Positions 29,169 to 38,900 of a stretch of 64,000 nucleotides of DNA are shown here, piece after piece (position 1 is the stretch's first letter; the number at the start of each line of letters is the position of its first letter). The stretch comes from Camarhynchus parvulus. Taxonomy: Eukaryota; Chordata; Aves; Passeriformes; Thraupidae. The position numbers and the translations under genes were made by a program. The notes beneath the pieces were generated by a model. The model was not told the DNA's origin, ran no database searches, and worked only from the letters and a program-made list of their open reading frames with translations. The DNA is taken from positions 61,681,993 to 61,745,992 of the forward strand of contig NC_044573.1 in the NCBI RefSeq assembly GCF_901933205.1, read 5' to 3'.

Positions 29169-30611
29169 AACAAATTTTGTATACAGAAGGCAATGCCTTG
29201 CTCCTAACATGAGCAAAATTAGCTTTTACTTGCTGCTAATTTTTCTCATTGGCTAGAAATGCAGAGGAAAATGAGCTGTCAAAGGTTGTTTTCCATAGTA
29301 CAAATGAGAGCACAAACAGTGAGGTATATGTATGTTAATAAGCAGAGAGCAATGATCAGAATGCCCCTGAGAGCAGAAGCATTCCTTGAGGTTTCTGATA
29401 ATCTGATGGTATATAGTATGTTGCCTTAACTATGAGCACTTAAAATGCATTTATGAAAATAATTCTGCTTGTGCAGGGTCTCTCAAGCTAATGCAGCTCT
29501 ACTCCTGCACCAGTGTCTGAAACAACCCCCTTTTTACCCATTTGTGACATCTACACCATTTATGTATGTACAATATGCAACAGATTCTCTAATGAACTGC
29601 AGTATTCCACAATACTGTTCATTGTGCAGTGCCTACAAAGACCAATTAGATTACCACACCCTAGCTTCGTAGAGATGGAAGAACATATTTACATTTAAAA
29701 AAACAAAGAAACCTTTCTTCTTACCAACTTTTTCCTCAAAACAAAAGTATACTTTCTACTTAAATATAACCATTTTAAAACTGAATCCCAGGTACCAGTA
29801 ACACAAAATCTTCACACTTAAAGCTTTATACTTTTTTTTTAAGTGTGGTTATCAGTGTGAAAATGCTTCCCACACTCATCTCCTCAGGCCAGATAACTAC
29901 TAGATCCTTTATTTTTGATTTGCATCTTCATTAATGTGGCTGATAATTCCAGGATGAATCTTGACAGCATTTGCTCCTTTAAGTAGTCTTTACCTAAAAA
30001 AGTACTGACAACCAACTAATCACCCTTGGGCCTGCTGAGGAGAGTTAAATCTCCTAGACTTAAAACTCATAACCTATTCCCATCTGATGATATATGGCAC
30101 ATGAAGGAATATGACACGTGATTTTAATAAAATGTGTATTTTTTTCCATTCTGTCTCCTTTTTCTCATTTACATGATTACTCCTGCTTTTAACCTATCTA
30201 AATGTCATGACACAGGCCAAGTGTGATTCAGAAGTTTTCACTGCTGTTAGTACATCCTTTTCTTGCCCAATAAAAATTTTCAAGTTGGCTTTCAGTTTAT
30301 GATTCTTTTAAAAATTTCCTTAAGGTACTCCAGAAAACAGTATTTATTTTTAAAAAAATATGTTTATTTGACCCTCTAGTTTTACAATCAGTTGTAGGAA
30401 GCTTCATGTAGAAAATAATGCTACAGTTCTGATTAGCTTACCTGTTCATCCACCTGCTGAAACATTTCTACAGGGCATTTCTGTTGATGTTTTCATGAGT
30501 TCTGCATGTATTTTTTGTCACCATGAGTTAGCAAATATGCTTTCCTTCCCAGACTTTCAAAAAAATAACAATTTAACATCTTAGCACGTGACCTCCTGGT
30601 TGTTAAATGCA

Positions 30612-30701
30612 TTAAAAAAAAAAAGAAAAAAAAAAAGCTCTGCAAGAGGTACAATTTAGACCATTTTTGTCCCCTTTGAAAAAAAAAAAAAGAAAAAAAA
30701 G
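30612..30701 (+). repeat. Two poly-A-rich tracts
   Basis: Runs of A interrupted by single G at 30614-30637 and 30680-30701. No recognisable retroposon body precedes either, so they are recorded as low-complexity DNA only. Confidence 0.6.
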
Positions 30702-32052
30702 TATGCTTCTGAAACTTAAATGGATCTGAAGAACTTCAAACATTAATTTTATGTTTCCAAATTGCTGGAAAAGGCTACATTCCTACCATTCCACTCAAGA
30801 TTCACTCTATTACTACTATTCAAGATTCCTTTTTAGACAACATACATGAATAAATCATGTCTGATAAGATACATCCAGTTACAAAGAATTAAATAACTTA
30901 GGTGGGGAACAGCATATACAAATAAAATGTGTTCCAGAATACAAAATTATTAAGGACGGATGACAACTGATGAAAAGATCACAAGCATTTCGAATTTCTG
31001 ATCTGCTAACACATCTTTCTTTCTTACGAACTGTTTTACTGATTTGGTTCCTGAAATTATTATTTTTCTTCTTTTGTAGTTCTCTTAGTACCTGCCTCCA
31101 GGAAAGAAATTGGCAACAATGCTGGTTGCTATTCACACTGACTTACACTTTCTCAGCAAAACTATTCACTAAGAGGTAGAGGGATGGAGTAACATGAAAT
31201 ATTTCATTTCTGCCATAAGGTTAACTGCTTAAAAAAGGTGCTTCCAGCACCTGTTCTGGCAGCACATGAACGTTCAAAATAATGAGAGTAAGAAATGGGG
31301 CATATTACATTGATAATTGCATCCAAATCCACAGGAATTCTTACATCATGTATCTGATTCCACAACAATGAAATAACCTATTGTATACATTACAGAAAGG
31401 GACATGAGTTTCTTAACTTTAACCCCAGTCTCTTTCAAAGTGCCACAATACAATTGCACAGCCTAACCATCTTGCTAAGCAGATCTATTTTTAGGCAGCT
31501 TCTTTGTTATTGTATCTCAGTGCCTACTTTTTAAACTCAATCTAGTTTCGCTGGTAGCTGAGCTTACAAGTGCTGCCACATGTATCCTCCAAAGGTAAAT
31601 ATAAATATATGGCTGAGTTCTGTAGCAACATAATGACACAGTGTTAAAATACACTGGACAACAAGTCGGAAAGAAAACAAACAAAAAAACGCCCACATCT
31701 GCAGAACAGCTCAGTCGTGACAACTTCACACAGAAACACACCTGTATGGCAAACTGTGCGCAAGCTGCGCATCACCCCTGACACGCGTCTCTGCCTTACA
31801 CAGGGCCAGTCAAAGGAAGCCAGGTACCAACTTGACTCAACGCTCGGGAGAACTGCCCGAGTTTATTAACTCCGCCGTGCGCCCCCCGCAGAGTCCCCGC
31901 CAAACTACCTGTAACACAGCCCCAATTTCCCACCCTGCCGCCTCGCTCGCATTCCCATGCCGGCCCTCCCGGCCCCTCCTCGCCCAAAGCGCGGCCGCTG
32001 CCTTCCCACCCTGCCCCACCCCGAGCCCCCGCTCCGGGCAGCGGGGGAGCCG

Positions 32053-32077
32053 CCCCGCCGCCCCCTCCTTCCCTCCC
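32053..32077 (-). promoter_or_regulatory. G-quadruplex-type G-runs just inside intron 1
   Basis: The minus (sense) strand has GGG, GGG, GGGGG and GGGG runs separated by loops of about 1, 5 and 4 bases, beginning roughly 50 nt after the splice donor. G-runs near a donor can act as intronic splicing enhancers and favour R-loops. The motif is seen; the function is inferred. Confidence 0.5.
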
Positions 32078-32118
32078 GCCTTCCTTCCTCCCCTCCTCCG
32101 CGGGCCGCCCCCGCCGCC

Positions 32119-32124
32119 ACTCAC
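32119..32124 (-). promoter_or_regulatory. 5' splice site of NKAIN exon 1
   Basis: The minus strand reads CAGCTG|GTGAGT across 32125/32124, a near-consensus donor falling exactly where NKAIN family exon 1 ends. Reading past it gives a low-complexity Gly/Arg frame (VSGGGGGP...), which supports splicing here rather than read-through. Confidence 0.8.
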
Positions 32125-32178
32125 CAGCTGCGCGCCGCACACGGCCACCAGCGTGCACCGGCCGCTGCAATAGCCCAT
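32125..32178 (-). CDS. NKAIN2: NKAIN family first coding exon (probable NKAIN2), partial gene
   Basis: Reading the minus strand from the ATG at 32178 gives 18 codons, MGYCSGRCTLVAVCGAQL, followed at once by GTGAGT, a strong splice donor in phase 0. NKAIN proteins are small multi-pass membrane proteins that interact with the Na+/K+-ATPase beta subunit, mainly in neurons. Their N-termini share MGxCSGRCTL...C..QL, and in known members the first exon ends at this QL. Tyr3 and the CG.QL ending match NKAIN2. The LVA at residues 10-12 is closer to NKAIN1. NKAIN2 is preferred because the surroundings are AT-rich with a very long intron, as on avian macrochromosomes, whereas avian NKAIN1 and NKAIN4 are expected on GC-rich microchromosomes. 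The ATG has a strong Kozak context, with G at -3 and G at +4. Exon 2, which should encode the ERQIFDFLGYQWAP region, is not in the window. The 5' UTR limit cannot be set. The family call is firm; the paralogue is inferred. Confidence 0.8.
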
Positions 32179-32534
32179 GGCTCCCGGCACCCCGCGCCGC
32201 CGTCCCGCGCCGCGCCCACTCAGGCGGCGGGAGAGCACCGCCCGGCCGCCGCCCGGCTCCCGCCTGCCGCCGGCGCTCCCCAGCCCGGGACCCGCATGGG
32301 GGCGCGCCCGCCGCCCGCCCGCCCTCAGCCGCGGCCGCAGCGCCCGCCGCCTCGGCGGTCGCGGGCAGCGGGGCCGGCCGCCCCCGCGGAGGGCGGCAGC
32401 GCCGGGGGGAGGGCGGCGGCAGGTGCCTGCAGGAGCAGCCGCGCTCTGCCGCGCAGCCCCAGAGGCATCTGGGCTTCAAAGTTTGCCCCCTCAACTCCGC
32501 TCGCAAACCATCCGGGCTCGCAGCCCTCTGCGGC

Positions 32535-32574
32535 GGGGGGGAGGCGGGGGGAGGAGGGGAGAAGGGAGGGAGGG
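32535..32574 (+). promoter_or_regulatory. G-quadruplex-type motif upstream of the NKAIN ATG
   Basis: The plus strand carries six G-runs of 3-7 bases within 40 bp (starting at 32535, 32546, 32556, 32564, 32568 and 32572). It lies about 360 bp 5' of the ATG and is on the template strand for NKAIN, within the presumed promoter or 5' UTR. Confidence 0.5.
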
Positions 32575-32679
32575 ACGGACGGACGGGGAGGCGAGGCAGG
32601 CGGCGGCGCTAAGCTCGGTTCACGCTCGCAGAGCGGCTTCCCTCCTGCCCACGGCATAGCTGCTCCCCGCCCGCCTTCC

Positions 32680-32698
32680 TCCTCCTCCTCCTCCTCCC
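32680..32698 (+). repeat. (TCC)n short trinucleotide tract
   Basis: A run of about six TCC/CTC units inside the CpG island. It encodes poly-Ser, poly-Glu or poly-Arg in the spurious frames that cross it. Confidence 0.6.
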
Positions 32699-34142
32699 GG
32701 TAGGGCTGAGGCAGCCCCAGCTGTGGGAACCCCTTTCCCAGGGGCTCCCCCGCGGGAGGGCGCGGAGAGGCGGCGCAGCGGGGGGGGGGCGCCTCCGCTT
32801 TGTCTGCGCGGGCGCGGCGAGCGCGGCTGCACCTTCCTGGGCGCCTTTGTCGGCGGGACACCTCTCCGCGCCCACCCCGCGCGGAGCTCCCCCGCACCGC
32901 ACGGCGCCCGCCGCCGCGCCCTGCCGGAGGGGCTGTGCCTGTGCGGCTGTGCCTGTGCGGCGGGGGGCACGGCCCGGCCCGGCCCGCGGTCAGGGTAGAG
33001 CAGCGGAGCGGGGGCCCGGCCGCGGGCGCGGAGCGGAGCCGGCGCGGCCGCAGCCCCACGGTGGGACGCGCTGCTGCCGCCTGGCGGGCCGCGTGCGGCG
33101 GTACAGGGGAAGCCGCCCCAGCCGCGCTCCCTCCGCTGCAGCCGGCACCCGGGAGAGCTCCCCGGGAGCGCCGGGAACACGGCAGCCGCCACCTGCCCGC
33201 CGCACCGGTGTCACTCCCACCCTGAGCGGAGCTCACAGGCGGAAGCTGATCTAAAGAGTCTGGCCTGGAACGCTGGGAGAGGTCCGAGACAGATGCTTGA
33301 GGGTCAGGGCAGGAAAAGAAGGACAAGACTGGTCCTATTTAGAAAAAAATATTAATTGGTGTCAGGGAACTGGTTCTGCCCACCATTATGATGAGGAATG
33401 TTTGCACTTAGTGACTTGATCCAGCCTTCCTCTACCGTTAAAAGCATTCAGAATACATTGAGTTTGTCGTAAATTATGTGTCAAGATCTGCTGTGTCAAT
33501 CAGCCTCCAAAGGTTGTTAATTGCTGTGTCATCACCAACCACCTTGACATTGCATTTGGACCAGGTCACTCTTACTGCACTGCCCATAAACAGAAGTAGT
33601 TTTATCCGGGATGTCAACAATTATGAACTGGAGGAATGTCACTGGGTTTCCTGAGCACATGTGGATATTTGTTTGCAGCACAAATACCCTGTAAAACTGG
33701 AAGCTCTCTGGGAGCTTATAACCCCATGTAGTTTGCTCTCACTCTATAAGCAAGTTTGTCAAAATCACTGGCAAACTGTCAGATGAGCAGTTATGACTCC
33801 TAAAATTCTTATAATGTAATGAGCACTCCACAGGGAAGCAAAACACTCACAGAAGTGGCAGTGTTTGTCCTCTGCTCCATAAGTACATTCTTCTGATTGT
33901 CAGCCTTTACGCTGTCAGACACAGTATGGACCAGTCAAATCTCTGGGCTCCAAACACAGTGAACATAATCACTTGAGCATCTAAGGAGGCAACTACTAGG
34001 GACAGCCATAGCTGAGGACAAATAAAGCTGTGGAACTGCTGAGGCTTAGCAAGCAGAGCTGTCCAGCAAGAGGCAGAGAATAGTTCAGGTACCTCTGCAC
34101 TCCATTTTTCTTGACTTCTTCAGCATACCATGCTTACACTTA

Positions 34143-34238
34143 CAGGATCACAGAATAGGTAGAGTTGGAAGGGACTACAGTGGGTCATCTGGTCCAACTT
34201 CCCTGCTCAAACAGGCTCATCCTATAGCACATGGCAGT
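34143..34238 (-). mobile_element. CR1 LINE 3' end fragment
   Basis: The plus strand reads AGGATCACAGAATAGGTAGAG, then TTGGAAGGGACTACAG, CATCTGGTCCAACTTCCCTG and CTCAAACAGG. This is the reverse complement of the terminal part of avian CR1. It is a 5'-truncated fossil of about 100 bp. Confidence 0.85.
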
Positions 34239-35027
34239 GGCAAGAACAGTATATCTTATTATCTGAGACTGGGAGCTGGGAAGCTAACAGAAAGGGCAGT
34301 TTGTACTCTTTTGGACTCTTGTGAGGAAGCAAAGAGTTCTCTCTCTGCGCCCATAACTGATCTGGTTGTTCATTACAGTGGGAAGTTTCCTAAGGAAAAT
34401 GTGGGCAGTAGTAGAAGAGTCCAACATTACAATCTCCATGGACTGTAACAGCTTCCCAAAGCTCCCTGATCCTTTTTCTTCTCAATACCTTCTCCTATAC
34501 CTTTGCATTGTAGTAAGAATCTCAACTTGTTTGCCTTCTCCTAAGTATGTTTAAAGTAAATGTGCCTGTTTCTGTGCTGTTATCCACTTCCCCCTAGTCT
34601 GTGGCTTATCTGTCCACACAAACTTCCTTTTCTCCATGTCACTTTTGTCTGTTTAATCTCTTTTATCAAGAGGACTCGAAGTGAGCCACAGGATTGAGCT
34701 CTCATTGGGTCAAATGCTCAGGTCAGGGCCTTTTTGAGTCCAGTCTAAGCCTGTTCTTGGGGCCCTGCAGCTTCAGCATGCAGCAAAATCAGCTGTGTAC
34801 ACACAGCAATACTGTTTTTTTTTGGTTCCTAGTTAGACTTAACGAAAGGCTTGTTCTGTGTGCTCAGTGAGTAATTTCCAAACGTTCATAACTTTGTCAA
34901 AACAAAACCAATTTTCTTCAAAGGCAGGCTGTGCAGTGCTCTTCACTGAAGGTTATTCCATGCAAAACATTAACTTGCAGGTTACAGTGCTTTCACCAGT
35001 TGATTTGTAATCATAACGAGGTAAAAG

Positions 35028-35078
35028 AAAAAAAAACAAACCAAAAAACTCAAACCAAACAAAACAAAAAAGCCAGAT
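35028..35078 (+). repeat. A/C-only low-complexity tract
   Basis: An AAAACAAACCAAAAAACTCAAACC-like stretch, nearly free of G and T, with irregular CAAA/CCAAA units. Confidence 0.5.
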
Positions 35079-35199
35079 AAAAATAGCTTTCCCTGTTTCC
35101 CTCCAGTCTTCTCAATCAAGTGTAATTTTATTCCTATTTCTATAACTCATTTCTGGGAGGAGATCAGTTCCAAAATCTGTGACTGTCACTAATGACTGG

Positions 35200-35640
35200 A
35201 AACAGGAGGCTACAGATTCATTTTTCACTTCCAGTTATAGGAGCTCATTGCCAGTGCCTGTGCCCCCTGGATGTGTGTACAGGTGTCCCCCTCTGGAGAC
35301 AAGAGGGGAACATACTTTTTGGCAGCATAATGGCGAAACCTGTGTCCCCTAGAGTGCCTTCCCTGTGATTTGACAGGACTTCATAGCTGTTTTTAAGCCT
35401 AACCCTCGCCTGCTCCTTCCCTGAGCCTGTGGGAGCACCTGGGAAAAAGGGCAGCCCAAGGAGGGCTGCAGCTGCCAGCCTGCTGCCTCAAACCAGCAGC
35501 CACAGAGGAGAACAAGGACTTGGGAGAACAAGCCACAGGCCAAACAGAGCAGCAGGAAGGGCCACCAGTGGCTTACGGACTGTAGCTTCTGTATCCCTTT
35601 CCTTTAATAAACCTTTCATGAGAAATCTGTTAAGCCAGCA
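35200..35640 (+). mobile_element. Possible degraded LTR (uncertain)
   Basis: A GC-richer patch in AT-rich DNA, ending with CCTTTAATAAACCTTTCATG, whose AATAAA is at 35606-35611. GC-rich sequence followed by an AATAAA and a T-rich stretch is LTR-like, but I do not recognise a family and see no terminal TG...CA or target-site duplication. It could equally be unique sequence or an old terminal exon of an unknown transcript. Confidence 0.25.
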
Positions 35641-38055
35641 CAGTGTGGGTTTAGCAGCACATCATCCCAAGCATTCCGGCCATGTAGGAGCTTGCTGCCA
35701 CCAGCACCACCTCCCCAGGCTGCCCCAGGTGCCAGTAAATCAGCATGGGCTCTTACCTACTGCATTCATTCATTACCTACTGCATCCATTCTTGTATCAA
35801 GCCAGTCTGAAAATGCTTTGTAAATGATAATATTGTCATCAATAGTAAAGGGAAAATATTGTTTCAATTTAACCAACACCTTGTTAACAGAACAGACATT
35901 GCTGTGTGACGTGCATGTTGACTTGCTGGGGAAAGAATCAATTAGGGGGAAAAAATAAGTGATTAAAGCATAATACAAAATTATTGCAGGCTTAAGCACA
36001 CTGCAATAAAAATTCTATTCAAACCTCTAAGACTATAGCAGTATTAAACGTTTTTTTTGAACATCATCTCTACCATAAAGATTGAGTGTCAGGTACTTTT
36101 TTTTACCTCCTGCAGGATTTCAAGACTTGATTGCCCAAATGACAGTTTACTTATTTTACTGTCACATACTTTTGTGAAATGCCATAACAAGTTGATTACA
36201 GGTTTCACATTTTGCATAGTGACAAAATCATCTGTCATATAATAGTCTGATGCCTGAAAAACCATTTAACTAAGAAGCCGTTGCTACTGAAAATAATGAT
36301 ATTTGAAACATTAAGTGGGTTTAAATGTGTACATTTTCTAAGTAAGTCTTTGTTTTAACTGAATGAGAAGAGCAGTGTTATCCCTTTCAGGCATGAATTT
36401 AAGACTTGTAAAAGTCACCAGACAACAACTAGCTAGAGGGTGAGATAAATTAGGAGGGACATCATTTCATGAATGAAATGAAAAATAGAAATTGAAAGCC
36501 TAGTGATACATCATAGCTTCTACAAAGATTAAAAAGTCCCTGGCTCCTATTTCCAAAACCTGTTATTCCTACCAGCCTGTGCTGGAGATCTGAGGCCATG
36601 TCATGCACTCTGGCTGCTGGAAACAGAAACAGTCTCCCTTTCCCTTACAGTGAGAAATTTTGGGTCTCTGGAACTAGTGTGAAGAAAAGAATATGATTTT
36701 ACTTTCTTACTCAACAGTATGCATACCTTAGATGAGATATAAGTAACAACAGTAATAGGGATAATCCATTTATTTAATGTATTCAGTTTCTTGACTGATT
36801 CTAAGTGACTAGATTTGGAAATAATGTGATTGTGTCATTTCTACTTAGCAATACTAACCAGTAAGGGAATTTTCTGGTCATTTTATTTCTGGTAATGAGT
36901 GGAGGAAGTAATGGTAGTAGCAATCTGCCTTCTCATGTGCAGGCAAAGGACAAGCCAGTTTTCAAAATGAGAAGGGAAAGGGATGGGGAAGCTCAGCAAG
37001 CTGTTAGATTGAAGAAGAGAATGATGAGTCCCTGGCACTCTGTCATATGCTGACTTTGTAGACAATGCAGCCATCACATACCTGCCATTATGAAGGCTGG
37101 TAGAAAATCGTAGTGAATTATACATGAGGATGAATGCTGAACCTCTCTGGAGGGGTGCTGCACCCAGGTGCTCAGCTGACCTCCTGCAGTGGGCCGCAGC
37201 ACAGGGTAAGAACGGGGATCAGCAGAGTAGTGTCCAAGGGTGTCTGACCTTCTTGGGCCACAAACTGCAGCACACCACAAGCGGCAAAAATCCTGCTCTG
37301 GGGCCACAGATCAGTGGCAGCCAAGTGCTGTCACTGCATCCTTGCTGCTGAGTTTGTTTTCCACCCAGGCTGGAGAGACATTAAGGATGCAACAGCTTTG
37401 GCATTTTTCAAACTGTTCCACCTTCTGTGAGAGAATGGGGAAAATAGGAATCGGAGGGGAGGAGGAATTCCTTGCCATGTTGTCTTCTTCACAAAGGAGC
37501 ATGGTTTACAAAATTGTCAACCTGAAGGCTTATCATTGCCCTCTGTGGACACAGTTTGTACAATGTTTTTCTTAACTAACACCGTAATTTTCTGTGCACT
37601 TATTAGTCTTTCTGGGGGAAAAAAAGAGTCTAATAATGCTATCACAACTTTATTTTTAGTCAATGTTTTCTCACTTGTGGACATTAAAGCATTGTATAGG
37701 TAATTTAATATTATTGATCCTGTATTTCAGTAGATCTGCGTACAGAGATTTGAAACACTTCATATGTTAGGTACTTTGGACATCCACACAGTAGATTTTT
37801 CTTATCTGTCTCTTATAAACTTGTGTAACCTTTAGCAAGTCGATTAAACATTCTGCTTCTTATATACCTCATCTGGAAAATAAATGTGTTCTCATTTTGC
37901 CTAGGGCAAGGTAACACAAGGGAGAAATCATTTTCGTAGCACTGGAATTTCTTCTCACATTTAAAATTGGCCAATGTGGAGGTCAGATTATTCTTTGTGA
38001 CCATTGTTTTTACTGTTTGTTTCCTTTATCCCATGAAATAATGGATGCATATCAA

Positions 38056-38169
38056 TTAAAATTATATTTTTAAGCATTCTGCTATTAATATTATTGAAAG
38101 TTGCTTTTTCCCTTAAAATTATATTTTTAAGCATTCTCCTATTAATATTATTGAAAGTTGTTTTTATCC
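38056..38169 (+). repeat. 57-bp tandem duplication (two copies)
   Basis: The unit starting TTAAAATTATATTTTTAAGC is repeated with an exact 57-bp offset and only a few mismatches (GCTATT versus CCTATT, and the TTGCTTTTTC region). Because 57 is divisible by 3, the copies also appear as a 19-residue repeat in one spurious frame. Confidence 0.9.
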
Positions 38170-38399
38170 CTAAGTCACTGTCAAATCTAATTTTCATTTA
38201 TGAAGTTTGTATTTAATGTAATCTATTTAACAAATTATTTTAACACATTTTAATTCTGAAATAAACAGGCTCTGTTCTCAGCAAATATTTTGATTGCCAG
38301 TGAAACCAAAATCCTGGCGTTTGACAAACAGAAGGATGTTTTCTTCTATGGTCTTCAAAATGGAGAAAAATTGAGAGAGGGGTAAAAATACGGCTTATA

Positions 38400-38900
38400 T
38401 TCAAGGAGGCGATTTGACGGGCAAATAGAAGAAGTGGAATGAACCGTCGTACTGCCAACCTCCAAAGCTCTGAGCAGTTGGAAGAGCTCCGGAAGCGCCC
38501 AGCTGCAGCTGAACGTTGAAATTCTTTGTAAACTGAAACCCGTCAAGAGAGGGCACTGCGTTCATGCACAGACACGGCGCCCGTCGCCGGCCGCTCTTGC
38601 GGATAGCTGTGGATGCGCAGATTCCCACCCGCAGCGCTCCCACCAGCCCTGCCCTGCCCTGCCCTGCTCTGCCCTGCCGAGCCCAAACCAGCCCAGCCCA
38701 GCCCTGCTCTGCCCTGCCCTGCCCAGCCCTGCCCAGCCCAGCCAAGCCCAGCCTTGCCCTGCCCTGCCCAGCCCTGCCCTGCTCAGCCCAGCCCATCTCA
38801 GCTCTGCCCAGCCCAGCTCTTCTTCTGCTGCCGGCACGGAGGAAGCCACCCTGGATACCACGGTGCAGGAGGCAGTCGTGCCTAACGCGTTCTCCCTTTG
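38400..38900. promoter_or_regulatory. Secondary CpG cluster around a minisatellite
   Basis: About 500 bp with clearly more CpG (for example CGCCCGTCGCCGGCCGCTC) than the surrounding AT-rich DNA, 5-6 kb upstream of the NKAIN island. It surrounds the CCCTG/CCCAG array. It could be a minor promoter, an upstream first exon, or simply repeat-associated GC. No splice donor or coding homology was established. Confidence 0.35.
38645..38820 (+). repeat. (CCCTG/CCCAG)n pentanucleotide minisatellite
   Basis: About 35 pentamer units, mostly GCCCT or GCCCA, with variant units (GCTCT, CAAAC, CATCT). The array is GC-rich, imperfect and therefore older than the CTCCT array. It lacks stop codons in several frames on both strands, which creates spurious long open frames. 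Confidence 0.9.

Larger units (their letters stand above)
20531..31829. other. Intronic block, mostly unrecognised
   Basis: About 11 kb of AT-rich intron next to the promoter. It contains TA microsatellites (28362-28395 and 29116-29153), a (GA)n run (29153-29168), poly-A tracts (30614-30637 and 30680-30701) and an AAAAC tract (25885-25912). No exon, transposon or RNA gene was recognised. The longest open frame, 136 codons at 27666-28076 plus, shows no family resemblance. Confidence 0.5.
1..32124 (-). other. NKAIN2: NKAIN2 intron 1 (5' part, continues beyond window)
   Basis: All DNA downstream of the exon 1 donor on the minus strand. No NKAIN exon 2 coding segment was found in it, so intron 1 exceeds 32 kb, as expected of a gene known in mammals to span around a megabase. 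Recognisable contents are the repeats listed separately. The plus strand is richer in C than G and slightly richer in A than T, so the sense strand is G- and T-rich, the usual bias of a transcribed strand. Confidence 0.65.
31830..33250. promoter_or_regulatory. CpG island / promoter of the NKAIN gene
   Basis: About 1.4 kb of very GC-rich, CpG-dense DNA with sharp edges against AT-rich flanks. It contains many GGGCGG/CCGCCC-type Sp1-like motifs and several poly-G runs, including ten G at 32780-32789. I saw no convincing TATA box near the exon, consistent with a dispersed CpG-island promoter. The NKAIN exon lies in its left third, so the transcription start is probably between about 32.2 and 32.7 kb on the minus strand. 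No plus-strand exon could be recognised, but CpG islands often fire in both directions. Large open frames cross the island in several frames on both strands because stop codons are rare in such GC-rich DNA, and none resembles a known protein. Confidence 0.85.
33260..38400. other. 5' flank proximal block
   Basis: AT-rich DNA between the CpG island and the secondary CpG cluster. It contains a CR1 scrap (34.14 kb), an A/C-rich low-complexity tract (35028-35078), an LTR-like patch (35.2-35.64 kb), a GC-richer unexplained patch (37120-37400) and a 57-bp tandem duplication (38056-38169). No exon was seen. Confidence 0.5.

Noticed and set aside
30612..30701. Poly-A tracts as tails of processed pseudogenes
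   Set aside because: No retroposed body precedes them and no target-site duplication was visible.
32179..32238. In-frame N-terminal extension upstream of the NKAIN ATG
   Set aside because: The upstream start codon of that frame is GTG, not ATG, and the extension is low-complexity. The ATG at 32178 has a strong Kozak context and matches the family start.
31796..33326. Long open frames on both strands in the CpG island (up to 333 codons)
   Set aside because: They overlap each other in many frames, are Pro/Ala/Arg/Gly-rich and match no family. Stop codons are simply rare in such GC-rich DNA. Only the short NKAIN exon has family identity and a splice donor.
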